A stretch of DNA of 64,000 nucleotides from Sepioteuthis lessoniana (Eukaryota; Mollusca; Cephalopoda; Myopsida; Loliginidae). The notes below the pieces were generated by a model. It saw nothing but the letters and a program-made list of their open reading frames with translations, did no database searches and had not been told where the DNA came from. The position numbers and the translations under genes are program-made. Positions 18,958 to 30,949 of the stretch are shown here, one piece after another (positions within the stretch are counted from its first letter, which is position 1; every line of letters begins with the position of its first letter). Where the stretch lies: NCBI GenBank assembly GCA_963585895.1, contig OY757904.1, positions 8,528,360 through 8,592,359 of the forward strand, written 5' to 3'.

Positions 18958-21929
18958 CGAAGGTGTTTAGAGCTGCTGCCTGGTGGTTCAAATCTCTCTC
19001 TTGTAGTCATTTCTTTCAATTCCTGCAGTCATTTGAGAGACATGTAGTCGAGGGATGTCATGTAAAATAATTGATCCCATTCGATTGATCAATTTTGAAC
19101 GTAAATATTACAGTTCTCAATTCATTTTTCTATTTCCAGACAAAACTATCGACTATAAATGGTTTTACCAGGATTTGATAATTTCTTTCTCTTATAAAAT
19201 ATATTCGTTGTCACACGTAATAATCTGATCAGTAAATATATTGTTTTTGTTGGACAAAATAATACTTTGATTATTTTTATCTTAGTTCAGCTCGTGCGGC
19301 ACCTATTTGTCCCGATTAGTTGTTTTATAAATTTCGTGCAAATGATAAGGATATATTGAATCGTTAGATTTTAGTTGTTCATTTAAAAAAAAAAATCTTT
19401 CCAGTTGTTTTGCGAGGGTCACTTCAATAACCGCCTTCGATTAATTGATAAAGTTATCGATTGGTTGGAATGAGAACTTTTCAGTTCTTGCCCCTAGCTT
19501 ATAAAATATATACACTTATGTCTAAATTGTTTAAATGCATAAAAACGTATAAAAATCGTTTCACAATTTTATTTGTGAAATGAATATGAAAAAAATAATT
19601 ATGATTAAAATTTAGCTCTAAACATACGTACCTCTAAGGCGTAAAATATTTACAGTGTCAATACGCAAAAATATAGAGAAATATAACTATACATCTCAAT
19701 TATAAAAACGTCTGACGAGTGAAAATTCAGCTCACCTGAATGTCAGAACTTTGAAACGCAGAGTTGTGAGTTTTTAACTTGTCTTATATTTTATATTTTA
19801 TCAAGTAAAATTTATTTTTGTTAACTAAAATTTGCCTACGATTTTTAATTATATTACTTTAATTCACTGAAACATTGATTTAAGCAATTTTGTTTAAAGC
19901 AAATGTTTGTTTTTCATCTAATAGATCCACGTCAAGCATGTTCAGTTGATATTTAATAAGGTTTGCTCGGCATAGCTCAGGTTTAAAATTAAATATTTTC
20001 AGTCGAACAGTACTATAACTATTGGCAATTATTTTATGGCACATTGACATTGGGGCATAAAAGTTATAATCGATTTTCACAATCAACGATCGCATATCTT
20101 TTCTTTGTTATCTCTTATTTCGAACTGTTGTAATCATCTGACTTGCAAAAAGAAAAATGCTAATTGTGCTACTTGACCTAGAAATACTCGTGGATTATAA
20201 AAAAGCAAAAGACGAACCACTTGATTCCGTGGACGAAGATACCGTGGAGTGTACGGAGCGAGAGAGAAATGTGAGTGTGTGGGTGAGAGAGAGAGAGATA
20301 GAGAGAGAGAGATAAAGGGAGAAAGAGAGAGAAAGAGATATAGAGAAAGGGAGAGAGAGAGAAGAAAATAGACCAGTAGATGATCGAATATTAATGAAGC
20401 AATGCCTTTAGGGAAATGTCAAAAGAAAGAAGAAAAAGCAAAGAATAATTTGATAATAGAAAAAATACAAAGTCAAAAGGAAGGAAAAAAAATCGAAAAA
20501 GTAAATTGAAATAAATAAGATCAAGGAAAGAAAATGAATAAGAGAAAATAAAAGAAGTGGATATATTAGATTGTAAAAGCTAGCCCATCTAATCAGTATT
20601 GTAATGTTCTGACATCGATCCATGTCCACCTATTATTATTAGCACTACCGTTATGTCACAGTTTACTCAGTTCTTTGGCGAGAACCTGATAGTTTTCAAA
20701 ATCTCCGTTTTCTCTCGTAGTCAATTTGTGTTCCATTGTCTCGATCACGTAGGTTTTAAATGGAGTCGTTGATGTAGATGGATTTTTTTACTAAGCCTTG
20801 CATAGATATTGTACAGATGTCTCATAATGCTAACAGTACTGGCTTTTAGTTTAAGTGGTTACTCATTTAAATAATGAATAGACTCATCGCTGCTTAACTA
20901 TGGGGTTATAAGACGAACCTATGTTTTTAGCATGATTTGGTCATAAAGATCGGTCTCGACGTTAAAATCCCAAATTATCTAGTCCTTTATTTATTTTATT
21001 CGTCTGCCTCAGGTTGATGTTGAAGTATTTCATTTACAAAGTTCAAAAATGTGTACAAAGTTCAGTAACATTGTTTTATTCCCTTCAGGCAATTTGCTGC
21101 ATTCAAATTTGACGAGATTTACGACCTCATTTTTTCTAAGATTTAAATATTTTTACTTTATTATGTGTTTTCATACATTTGCTTTGAATTGCAAAGATTC
21201 CTATTCTCTTTATAGATATCCTCTACTTGACCAGATCCATGATAGATCATCTGTGATGAATTCTGTTAATTTAAAATCTTTCGTAGTGAGTTTTTATTAA
21301 TTTTTCTGCCTATTTTTACCATATTTGTGGTCCCTTCTTATAATGCGATACAATTTCAGGAAGTTGTCATTGTTTCCTTTTTAAATATTTTGAGCGTATT
21401 TTGAAAGACTCAGTTTAGCTATGTGAACACTCTTTTTATATAAGGAATATCCTTTTCTATAAGAATATCTTTTCTTTTTTTTTTTTTCATTTTGTACGAA
21501 ATTGTCCATATAAATACATTCCTACCAATTTTTTTAAAGTAAATTTTCTTCTAAATCAAGGATAACAGGGTTTTATGATTTATATTGAAACATTACACAA
21601 TCAGAACAGATATTATTAGATTTCATAAATTACCAAAATTTCCCGCATTGGAACTATATAATGATGACTATGTCATATTCTGCACTTAGATAATGTATAT
21701 AAATGTAGAGTAGAAAAACTATAACCATCCATTGAAACGGAATTGAAAAACTATATAATATCAGAGTGGAATGCTATAAAGTTTGACAATAAATGTTACC
21801 TAATGATATCCGTTTTGACCGTATAATGCGCCATTAGAAATAAGATCCAGATTTAGAAGAAAACTTTTAAAAATACGTGTTGAATATTTATGGTCGTCAC
21901 TGTATATTAAGTGTTAGTGTCATTCCTAA
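18958..21929. other. AT-rich sequence with a GA-rich patch
   Basis: A GAGA-rich stretch lies at about 20283-20362. No coding family is recognised. Minus-strand fragments around 20900-21300 could be further LINE debris, but I could not align them. Confidence 0.35.
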
Positions 21930-22480
21930 AGTTTTATGTGTAGTTATTAATATTCCATCCGTTTGGTCCGAACTATTATCAATAATCTTGATGAGTTCAG
22001 TCATGCTATTAACTCTTTGGATTACATTTTATATCGGGTTTATAGTTGTGATGTTTTTTTATGAGAATCTTTAGGACAATTCCAAGTACGTTGATAATGA
22101 GGAGTTAAACTTTGACCTTCATATTCCATTCATTTTTAGTACTTTGGCAAGGACAGTATTGTTCCAGCTGTCCATTCACATTTTTATTCTCTGCTTAACT
22201 AATAAACCGGCATCCATTATCTAACAAAACTTATTTTTTTATTTTCTGGTCTTCACTACTGAACTGGGTGATAGGACTGAATTTAAAAGTTCCATAGAAT
22301 TTTATTTTTCGAATCCTCTGGACAGCGTTTGCGTTATACCCAAACCATTATTTTGTATGATCACATGCAACTCATTTGCACAGATCCCAATGAATCGCTG
22401 ACGCTGTTCATCCTAGTATTTTTGTACCTTTGAGCCAATATGCCAATGGTATTAAAAATTTAATTTCTCTATACACAGAA
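21930..22480 (-). pseudogene. R4/Dong-like LINE, endonuclease-region remnant
   Basis: The minus strand reads CACDHT-like text around 22370 (W-L-C-K-ACDHTK-WF), then near 22110 NMKVKV, stop, LLIINVLGIVLK. These correspond to the KLKFDHTNKWYM and NMKVTVIPIVIGALGTV blocks of the better copies at 28467-29403. It is heavily broken and the edges are uncertain. Confidence 0.45.
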
Positions 22481-23525
22481 ATGATTGGTATTAGTATCTC
22501 TTTCCTTTTCTACTTCAGCTTTGATATGTTTATTTCGTAGTTTTTCTCCAGGTATCGTTTACGCAAAAATGTCTATCATTTCGAGTGTAAATCATTTTAT
22601 TTATCCTTTAAATTTCCATGAAATCTTTTTTCATCGTCATTTTTATCTTTTTTTTTTTTTTTTTCAGATGCAACATTTATTCTGTTTTCCCTTTTCATGC
22701 ACATGTTGGCAGCATTCATTCTTATCCATTCCTTGTTCTGGTGTGTGCACACAACAACTCCTTATTTTCAATAGTAAATCTTCATTACTGGCCACTTCTC
22801 TATCTCTCATCAAGACTTTCTTTTTACAGAAAGTTTATCGTGGGGGGTAAGACACCATGCATATTATCAATTTTCTCATTCTTTCATTCGAATCCCTCAA
22901 ATCCTTTCTTGTTCAATTAAAAAAACGAGGGTCACTAAATTTTCACTATTAACGCTGCAAATTTATTTCGGCTTTTTGTAAGATTTCTCCAGAATATTTC
23001 TTTTGGGGGGAAATTCTTTTCAGTCATTTCTTCGAATTTAATCAAATTTGCTTCCAGCATTCACTGATAATTGTATTGTCTTTTCTATTCGATACCCCCA
23101 ATGACTTTATTCTTCTTTAATTAAATTCATTCCATTAATTTTTGTTTTTCGCTGCCCATTCTTCGTATTGTGGGTTTCTTAATTTCAATTTCAAGGTTTT
23201 GGCTAAAATTTCCGACTGTTTGAATTGATGTTTCTAGTTTCCGGGAAATAATTTTATATTTGAATTTTGTGACGAATTAAATAATTTATATAATTTTCTC
23301 AATTTCCCCAAATGCAGTTGAGGGTATTGTTTTTAGCTAGAGATTTGTCTTTTGTGGTTATGTTACGTAACTTGAGACAATTTCCTGGGTTGTTAATTGT
23401 GTGATGGTTGTAATTGGGAGGCGAATGAGTAGCAACAAACATTTCTAAAAATCATATCACGTTATGAAGTTATATAGTTATATTTTGCATTGATGTCTTC
23501 ATCTTTTCCCATCGTTTTGGGGAGG
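22481..23525. other. AT-rich sequence, possibly LINE debris
   Basis: Overlapping frames at 22485-22920 run through a poly(T) stretch. I see no clear motif. Confidence 0.3.
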
Positions 23526-23690
23526 GTGTCCTCGTGGTGTAATGGCTAAAGCGATGGACTACGGAATCGCAGTAAGCGAGTTCGTACTCCAGTCGCGCTA
23601 TTACGTTCAGGCAAATATCCTTAGGAAAGGTATGAACCCCTTGTCCTCCCAGGTATGGGTTAAATAGTACCACTACTGTTCTTCTAGGAG
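23526..23690 (+). mobile_element. tRNA-derived SINE, family 1-like, copy d (head only)
   Basis: The head GTCCTCGTGGTGTAATGG and the B-box-like GAGTTCGTACTCC are tRNA-like, followed by AGGAAAGGTATGAACC and a CCCAGGTATGGGTTAAATAG block. The anticodon-side sequence differs from other copies, so this may be a subfamily. A short repeat D tail piece (about 23700-23760) follows. Confidence 0.55.
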
Positions 23691-23929
23691 AATAGCTTTG
23701 GCATTAAATAACCTATAAAGATTGATATGGCATTAAACAAAGAAACCAAATCATCTTTTTTTTTACTGTTCCACTAACTCCATCCCTTGATTCGGAGCCC
23801 TCCTTGTTTAGTTCCACTCTCCGTGGTCTGGGAAATTTTCTGCTCTCTTTCTAAATCTGATCATTTCTTTTTCTTCGTCTGCCTAAATCTCATATATGAG
23901 GTGGGATCAAAATGAATTAGAACGGTATC

Positions 23930-24470
23930 TTTGATTTTCCAAGGATTTCGTAATGCAGTCTATTTTGTATATTTTCATTCTATTATCCAAGTTTGCTAAA
24001 ACATATCATAGGCCATTTTTTAGTTTATTCATTACTTGGCTATATTTTCCCACCTTGTTTTTGGCCTCTTTGAAGATATGATGGGTTATATATAGGTCAT
24101 CTCTTCCTATTGTTCTCTTTCTGTAATACCGGGAATATTGTCCACGGCATTCAAGCAAGTAATAGATTCCTCCTGTGCGGTTTGGATTTGTCACATCATA
24201 GGTAAACATGTTATCTGTCTATAGTTGTTGGGGATGGTTCCTCTTTTGGGGGTCTTTCTGAATAAGGGTCATTTTTCCATTGGTCATCCATTCTGGTATG
24301 CTTGGTTCTTCGTGGCACTTACTCAGTTGCTTTGGTCTTTGCACGCCAATGTCTCCTTGTGTGTTTTCCTTCCTTAGTATTTTTACTTGTTGATAAAGTT
24401 TCTTTATTTGGGCTTCTAGCTTAATTTCCCATCCAACTTTTATTTCTATTCGGGTTTTTTAGGGGAATAC
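23930..24470 (-). pseudogene. R4/Dong-like LINE, first half of reverse transcriptase
   Basis: The minus strand gives EWMTEGTMTLIPKG-like text near 24250-24300. Then comes NMFTYDVTNPNRTGGIYYLLE (24006-24209), which corresponds to the RT segment before the catalytic D of motif A in this LINE group (ITCLPTTYK, GLLPEEQKG, RGTRGTDDLLYID). It is the only part of the window that covers the fingers of this LINE; the other copies are 5'-truncated past it. There is no intact frame beyond 67 codons. Confidence 0.5.
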
Positions 24471-24479
24471 CAATTTTAT

Positions 24480-24744
24480 CAGCTGGTGGTTTTTCACTGG
24501 AATCTAAGTAACAGCAAGTCTCCTCAAGCCAGCAGGATTCTTCTCAGTTTTCTGCCCGAAAATAATGATGCTATAGTCTGGATGGTTTCCACTTGTCCCC
24601 TTATTTCTAAGTCTCTTTTCCAGACCTTTTACTAATCCTTTGGGGATTGTTTGAAATGCACCAATTACAACTGGTATCATAGTCACCTTCATGTTTCATA
24701 GTTTTTTGTAGTTTACAAGCAAGTTCGAGGTATTTACGACGCTT
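24480..24744 (-). pseudogene. R4/Dong-like LINE, C-terminal fragment
   Basis: The minus strand is open for 62 codons (24504-24692). It reads MKVTMIPVVIGAFQTIPKG followed by EKRLRNKG, the conserved segment after the restriction-like endonuclease motifs. It ends with the shared 3' sequence SPVKNHQL-like text (GTTTTTCACTGG in plus). Confidence 0.7.
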
Positions 24745-24989
24745 TTATGATCATTATCTTTATAATTTCTTGTGAGTTTTCCACACCAGCGTTAGCTGAT
24801 GGTCTTTCATAGGAAGAGAAGTCTCCTCAAGCCTCTAGGGGCCTTCTTTGTTTTCTTTTCGACCTCAAAAGTGCTGTAATTTAGATGACCTCCCCTCGTC
24901 ACCCGATTTTCAACGCTTCCAGTCCTCTTAATAAGCCTTTTGGGGTCGTGCCACTGTAATTATTATGAGAGTTTTTCACACCAGTGTTA
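24745..24989 (-). pseudogene. R4/Dong-like LINE, C-terminal fragment
   Basis: This is a second partial copy of the same 3' region. On the plus strand it carries GAGTTTTCCACACCAGCGTT and the GTCTCCTCAAGCCTCTAG block found in all copies. It abuts the next copy at a TAATTATTATGAGAG junction. Confidence 0.65.
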
Positions 24990-25310
24990 GCTGATGGTTT
25001 CTTACTAGAGTTTGAATGACAGCAAATCTTCTCAAGTTTTCAGGACTCTTCTCAGTATTCTGACCGAACTTAACAGTGCTGTAATCTGGGTGGTTTCTAT
25101 TCATCCTCTTATTTCCAAGTCTAATTATCCTTGTAACAATCCATTGGTAACTATACCGAGAGCATCAATTGCATTTGATATGACCGTCACCTTTTTATGT
25201 TCCATAGTTTTTTCAGTTCTCGAGCAAGGTTCAGGTACTTATCTCTCTTTTCGCTTTCTTTCAATTTTACTCTTTGTTCCGCTGGGGCGGCAAAGTCCAT
25301 TATTCGGCAG

Positions 25311-25372
<62 letters not shown>

Positions 25373-25614
25373 CTTTGTTGATTATCACTCGGTCTCGTCG
25401 CATGGCTATGATTAGATGATCCTTTATATCTCAAAATCTCAGAGGTGTTTGTGCGTCTCATTCTCCCGGAGATATTTTGGTTTGTGTTTATACCATTTGT
25501 TCGTGTAGTCAAATTTCAATTTTTTGCACAATTCCCAGTGGATCACCTTTCCCACCCCGTTTTGTCAAGTCTTATACTCTTTTTGTTAATTATTATTATT
25601 ATTATTATTATTAT
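24990..25614 (-). pseudogene. R4/Dong-like LINE, 5'-truncated copy ending in (TAA)n
   Basis: The minus-strand order is a (TAA)n tract (25579-25614), then KLKF-type sequence before the endonuclease, the endonuclease core region, and the C-terminal block ending near 24990. In the middle, where other copies have RPDLIII, there is a (TC)n expansion (25314-25370). The copy has no long open frame. Confidence 0.65.
25314..25370. repeat. (TC)n microsatellite within LINE endonuclease region
   Basis: A TC run sits where the endonuclease PD motif should be encoded. It inflates several frames into serine-leucine or arginine-glutamate repeats. Confidence 0.95.
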
Positions 25615-26199
25615 TCCGTTTAATTTTCAGTTTCCTTCAATTCTAGAGCAGATCGTTACCCTGGACCTAGGGTGAGAGAAGATAGTGATTATATGCATTT
25701 GATACATTTATAATTTTGCTGTTTCTTTTGGGTGATATTTTTTACTCACATTGATTATACGGAGGAGATCAGCAATTCCGCAAAGTGCAAGTTTTTGTAT
25801 TTTATCGTATTTTTCTTTATATTCTATCGTTGTTAAGACTGGACTACCGGACGTATTATTATTATTATTGTTGTTGTTGTTGTTGTTGTTGCTGCTGCTT
25901 TGTCCGAACCTATTTATAAAAATTTTACTATAATTAATTGCAAATAAAAGAAAAAAAATCTAGACAAGTAGAAATTTTCCATTATTAGAAATTAATAATT
26001 TCCCAATGGAAATTATAATTATCAAAATGGGCGCCATGTTACCAAGCAGAAGATTGGATTGGGAATTGATTCATTTTATAACTTGGAACATGTTAACCAT
26101 ATTGTGCTAACAAAAATCTTGCCATTACTGTAATATACATACCAAAATTGGATCATTATATAAAAGATTATTATCATTATTATCCTTAGAAGTTGTAGT
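25615..26199. other. AT-rich sequence with ATT and GTT trinucleotide runs
   Basis: (ATT)n and (GTT)n lie at about 25855-25890. No motif is recognised. Confidence 0.4.
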
Positions 26200-26544
26200 A
26201 ATTGTAGTAGTTGCATGGTTTATTAATTATTTTACTCTTTGCGAGTTTTTCAAACCAGGAGTCGATGGTTGTTATCTTCAAAATGAGCATGATTCTTCAA
26301 AGTATTCTGACTCATTTCGGTACTGCTTTGGTTTGGACGGTCTCGATTCTTCCTCCGATATCGAATTCATCCAATCTTTTTCCCATGTTCTTCGGGATTG
26401 TTCAAAAGACTTCCACAATGGCTGGCATCACTGTAATCTCAATGTTTCATAATTTCAGTTATATCACATGGACCAAATACTTGTCCTATTTTCTCTTTTC
26501 TTTTATTTTAACAATGTGGTTTGCTTTGGTTTGGTTTTACGATA
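26200..26544 (-). pseudogene. R4/Dong-like LINE, C-terminal fragment
   Basis: It contains the shared 3' end GCGAGTTTTTCAAACCAGGAG and, in reverse, the sequence matching the IPIVIGA and RVETIQTTALL regions. It lies next to an ATTATCATTATT tract at about 26166-26185. Confidence 0.6.
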
Positions 26545-27044
26545 TATCAACCATTGTAGGTTTTTAATGCCAAATCCATCTTTATACATATAAACAGTTC
26601 TATTTCTAACAATTCAGTTTAGCATAAATAAACAGTTTAAACGTCAAAAACATTTCTATTTCAAGCCATTCAGTTTACTCAATAAAATTGAATGGTTTCA
26701 AGTATTGCTATATATCACTAACAATTCAAGTAAACATATATTTACACACAGTTAAAAGTTTAAAACATTTCTATTTCAAACAATCCAGTTTAGGATAAGT
26801 ACGTAGTTTAAATATCAAAACAGTTCTTTTTCAGACAACTCAGTTTAACCTAAGCACACAGTTTAGTTCTATTTGACCCATGGATAGGACCCTATCAGGT
26901 GCTACCACGCTGGGCCAAAGTAAACCTGGGAGCGATGGCATTAAAGGAGGACTCTGCATTCCCTAGAGCTCCATCATTACTGGGACCTCACCATCTGATT
27001 GTTTAGTATCATATCCAGGACACACGTTGGAGGAGTCTTATCCT
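26545..27044 (-). repeat. Dispersed repeat D, copy 3
   Basis: In reverse this is a long copy. It has the tail-end motif near 26545-26575 (ATATCAACCATTG), an internal tandem of about 55-60 bp units rich in CAGTTTA and ATTTCTATTTC (26590-26870), the TTCTATTTGACCCATGGAT core, and the CACGCTGGGCCAAAG block. In the sense direction it is preceded without a gap by LINE endonuclease sequence. Confidence 0.65.
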
Positions 27045-27195
27045 TCTGAAATATTAACTCTGTGGTCAACTGGAACGGCAACATTTGCTAGTAAATTTCT
27101 TTTCTTCTTGATTAAAACGAGATCTGGTCATCTGTTTTGTATTAGAGGATCCATTTGGATCTTAGAATGCCACAGAATTTTGTGCATCTCTTTAT
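27045..27195 (-). pseudogene. LINE restriction-like endonuclease fragment fused to repeat D
   Basis: The minus strand reads KILWHSKIQMDPLIQN, a stop after R, PDLVLIKKKR and NVAVPVDHRVN, the same order as WDFxIQTDxLI, RPDLIII and VDFAVPADHR in the other copies. The next residues, VCPGYDTKQSDGEVP, belong to repeat D. I interpret the junction as either an insertion or a LINE whose 3' part is repeat D. Confidence 0.6.
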
Positions 27196-27199
27196 CATC

Positions 27200-28460
27200 T
27201 CCATCATCATCAGTGGTAGTAGTTGTAGTTTTTTTTTACTTTACTCTAAGTGACATTAAGTTATTTTAGGTCTCCAAAATTCTTCTAAGTTGACAGATTT
27301 TTATTAATGCTGTTGTTGGGATAGTTTCAATTCTCCCTCGAATATCCAGCTTATTTAGCCTCTTTTCTTCAGGACCGTTCCACGCGCAATAACGACAAAT
27401 TCTAATAGCCTCAGGTTCCATTATAGTTCTCTGATTCAAGGATTTGTCTATCCTTTCACTTTCTTTCATTTTTACTCTGTGGCCTGAGTAACAGCAAAAT
27501 CCACTTGACAACAAAACTTTTCTAGGTATGATCTTCCAACCCTGATTAGGTAATTCGTTTGTCTCTGAAAATACCAGAGAATTTTATGCCTTTCATTTTC
27601 TAGAATGTCTTCAGATTTGCGCATATTTGATAACATGGTCAAAATTCAGTCTTTTGCACAATTCCCCGTGGATACCCTTTCACGCCCAATCATGCCTAAT
27701 ATTGAACTTCTTTTGTGATAGACAAATGCACTCGCTTACCTTGTGATTAATTGTTTCCCTTTTTTTCCTTATAACATACACTTACTATTCTGTTGCCTAT
27801 TATCGATTTTTGATTTCACATAATTGGTCCTTATGGCGTTGTTTTGTGCTGCTGGTAGAAGAGCTTCTGTCTCTATCTTGAGATTTTCATTCCGTAGTCA
27901 TGTCCATGTCTTCTTGAACACAATCTCAGCAGTTTGTCTCTTGAAATATCCACACAGTTATTTCTTTCCCATTAGTTTCCTTTTTGTTGTATTTCTGTTT
28001 GGTCTTAAGTTACCAATGCTATAACTGACTTCTCTAGTTAGCCATTCTGTGCTCTTTCAAATTGTAGTCATCGACTCCCTATATTAATGTATCTATGCAG
28101 TCCTCAGCGCTGGCGAATCCTCTTTCTCATTCTTTTCTTGATATGTATAGTTAGTCTACCTCTCAGATATGAGGCTTTGTACATAATCATCAGTTTCTTT
28201 GCCCTTTGGTCCATTTGTCTCATTTCTTCTTTTGTCTATTTTAAGAATGGTACAGAATACCTTACAAAATAAACTGCCCAGGTATTTATCTTGTTTTTCT
28301 GAAGTAATTTTTTCCTTATTTTCCTCTTATTTCTGCTTGTTTGATGGTGTCCACTTCCAATATTCCAGAGTACTTGTAGTTTTCCTACACTCAAAGCATC
28401 CTTATGAATTAATGATTTCGTAGGTTTTGTCCCTCCATTGATTTCCTTTTCCCATTTTAG
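27200..28460 (-). pseudogene. R4/Dong-like LINE, 5'-truncated copy from RT thumb to C terminus
   Basis: The minus strand carries, in order: the RT thumb region with YLGSLF and MDQRAKKLMIMYKA-like text (28087-28460), the linker before the zinc knuckle, a damaged CCHC segment, ENERHKILWYF and VDFAVTQ (endonuclease region, 27440-27660), and RIETIPTTALIKICQLRRILET (27266-27350). The gene order matches a LINE with a C-terminal CCHC zinc knuckle and PD-(D/E)XK endonuclease. Frames are broken several times. Confidence 0.7.
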
Positions 28461-28466
28461 CACATT

Positions 28467-29403
28467 ATTATTTACTCCTTGAGAGTTTTTCACATCTGTA
28501 TTAGCTGATGGTTTTCACTGGAGTTTGAGTGACAGCAAGTCTCTTCAAGTCTCCAGGACTCTTCTCAGTATTCTGGCCGTCTTCAATAATGCTGTCGTTA
28601 GGATGGTCTTCACTCGTCTGCCAACTTCCAAACCCTCCAGGACCTTTAATAATCCTTTTGTTACTGTGCCAAAAGCACCAATCACAATTGGTACAAACGT
28701 CACTTCCATGTTCCACAGTTTTTTCAATTCTCTAGCAAGGTCAAGCTACTTATCCTTCTTTTCACATTCTTTCAGTTTTATTCTGTCGTCAGCCGGGACT
28801 GCAAAGTCCACAATTTTGTAACTTTTTTTTTTTTTTTTTTGTTGATTATTATAAGGTCTGGTCTTCTGGCCGAGATCAGGTGATCCGTTTTTTATGTCAA
28901 AGTCCCATAGGAGTTTATCTGTGTCATTTTCTAAGACAGGTGCTGGGTTGTGCATATAACATTTGTTGGTATGGTCAAATTAAAATTTTTTGCTCCTTTC
29001 CCTGTGGATCATCCTGCCCACCCAGTCGTGTCTAGTCTTGTACTCTTTCTGTGCTAATTTGCTGCATTCGCTTATGATGTGATTGATGGTTTCATCTCTG
29101 TCACCGCATAGCCTACATTTGCTATTTTATTGAGTCTTATCTATCAATGCCTTGATATGATTGGCTCTTATGGCGCTGTTTTGCGCTGCTATATGGAGAG
29201 ATTCTGTTTCTCTCTTAAAGTTTCCTTTTCTTAGCTAGGTCCAGATTTTTTCGAGTGTGATGTTGTTTATTAGTCGTTTAAAACGCCCATAGTGTTGTTT
29301 TCCTTCCTATTTTTGTCACTCTGTTATCTATCGTGTTGTCAGTATTGTTTTTGATGGCTGTAATCAGTCCTCGTTCGTGTTTTTTTATGTAGTCTTCGAG
29401 TCA
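28467..29403 (-). pseudogene. R4/Dong-like LINE, best-preserved 3' half
   Basis: The minus strand encodes a clean CCHC knuckle CRLCGDRDETINHIISECS (about 29068-29128). Then follow PVLENDTDKLLWDFDI, a segment ending SYKIVDFAVPADDRIKLKE (28746-28955, the restriction-like endonuclease core with the catalytic-type D in VDFAVP) and LWNMEVTFVPIVIGAFGTV (28545-28727), ending LKTARILRRVLET. The RPD motif is damaged by a poly(A/T) slip near 28826-28845. The copy begins at an (ATT) tract (29404-29432) and ends at ATTATTAT (28467). Family: non-LTR retrotransposon with restriction-like endonuclease, best assigned to the R4/Dong group. Confidence 0.75.
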
Positions 29404-30631
29404 TTATCATTATTTTTATTATTAAGAACTTTCCAAACCAGCGTTAGCCAATAGTCTTCCATTGGAGTCTGAGTGAGAACAAACCTCCTCCAGTCTCCAG
29501 GACTTTTCTCAGTATATTGGCCGATCTTAACAGTGTGGTAGTTTGGATAGTCTCTACTCGTGCTCTTATTTCCTCAATTCCTCGAGACCTTTTATCAATC
29601 CTTAGGTGACCATACCGAATCCGCCGACTACAATAGGTATCACCGCCACTTTCATGTTCCACGGCTTCTTCAGTTCTCTAGCAAGGTCTAGGTACTTATT
29701 TCTCTTTTCACTTTCTTTTATTTTCACTCTGTGGTCTGCTGGGACGGCAATGTCTACTATTGGGAAAGGTTTCTTTTTTATGTGCTTTCGCTAAGTTTCT
29801 TTGTCTGGTCATGATTAGGTGATTGTCTGTATCTCAAAATCCCAGAGGAATTTGTGCGTCTTATTCTCCAGGACAGATACACAACTTGTTTGTGTGGTCA
29901 AATGTCAGTTTCTTGCACAATTCCCAGTGGATCACTTTTCCCATCTACTTGTTTCTAGTTTTATATTCTTTTTGTGTTAGCTTGCTGCATTCGCTTATTA
30001 CGTGATTGATCGTTTCGTCTCAATCAATACATAACCTGCATTTGCTATTTTATTGTGTCTTAGCTATTCTTGCTTCAATATAATTGGTCCTTATGGCGTT
30101 ATCCGTGCTGCTATACGAAGACCCTCAGTTATTTTCTTAATGGTTCCCTTCTTTAGCCACTTACATGTTTTCTCATATGAGATATCGCTTGCTTGTCGCT
30201 TGAAATATCCATACAGTTGTTTTTCTTCCCATTTTTGTTTTCTTGTTATTTTTGTTTATCCTCACGTTGTCTTCCTCCGCACTTTCTTATATTGTCTTCG
30301 GGTCGTTATATTGATACATCAATGTAATCTTCAATGCTGGTAAGTCCTCTTCCTTCTTTTCTTGACACATGTAGTCTGTGAACATCATCTCTGGTATGTA
30401 AAGTTTTATGCATGGTCATTAGTTTCTGTTTGATTTTTTAAAGTTCTTCCCTCGTCTACCTCAAGAATGGCCCCGAATATCTTACGAGGGATACAGCCCA
30501 GTTGTTTATTCCTTTCATGGGGTTCCTGCTATGTAGTTTGGTTTCGAGTACTTTTCTCTTCTCCTGAGACACTGGTTTTTAATTTTTTCTTTCATATCCA
30601 TTTATTTGATGGTGTCTGCTTCTAATATCTA
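29404..30631 (-). pseudogene. R4/Dong-like LINE, 5'-truncated copy between two (TAA)n tracts
   Basis: The minus strand begins after the (AAT)n tract 30632-30679. It shows the RT thumb (WAVSLVRYSGPFL-like, about 30450-30500), a CCHC segment with one stop (about 29985-30050), the endonuclease region, and the C-terminal block (29444-29662), which is open for 72 codons and reads SGGDTYCSRRIRYGHLR then IQTTTLLRSANILRKVLET. It ends at an ATTATTTTTATTATT tract. Both junctions therefore lie in TAA-type repeats. Confidence 0.7.
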
Positions 30632-30638
30632 TTATTAC

Positions 30639-30679
<41 letters not shown>
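30632..30679. repeat. (ATT)n microsatellite
   Basis: ATT units marking the 5' junction of the LINE copy to the left. Confidence 0.95.
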
Positions 30680-30949
30680 GCGTCATTGCTGTTGTTATTG
30701 TTGTTTTTGTTACTTCATGTTTATCCTAATTTTTCAATATTTAATTATTTTCTCTTCCGTTACAATTTGTCCTGAGAATAACAGTAAACGACGAGTAAGA
30801 ACTGTTGACTTTTTATTTCACCTATTTGCTAAACAGTTTAGATAAAGTATAATTTAGGTTTAAACAAAAATGGATTGTCAAATCTAACACGTAGAAAAAC
30901 AAAGCTTGATTTATATGTGGGTTTAAAATGTTATTTGTAACAATATTGA

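Noticed and set aside
18537..19070. Two adjacent open frames of 100 and 76 codons
   Set aside because: They lie in the palindrome and its microsatellite centre, and contain no protein family signature.
21049..21300. An 83-codon open frame, possibly an exon
   Set aside because: Hydrophobic and AT-driven composition, no family similarity and no clear splice context.
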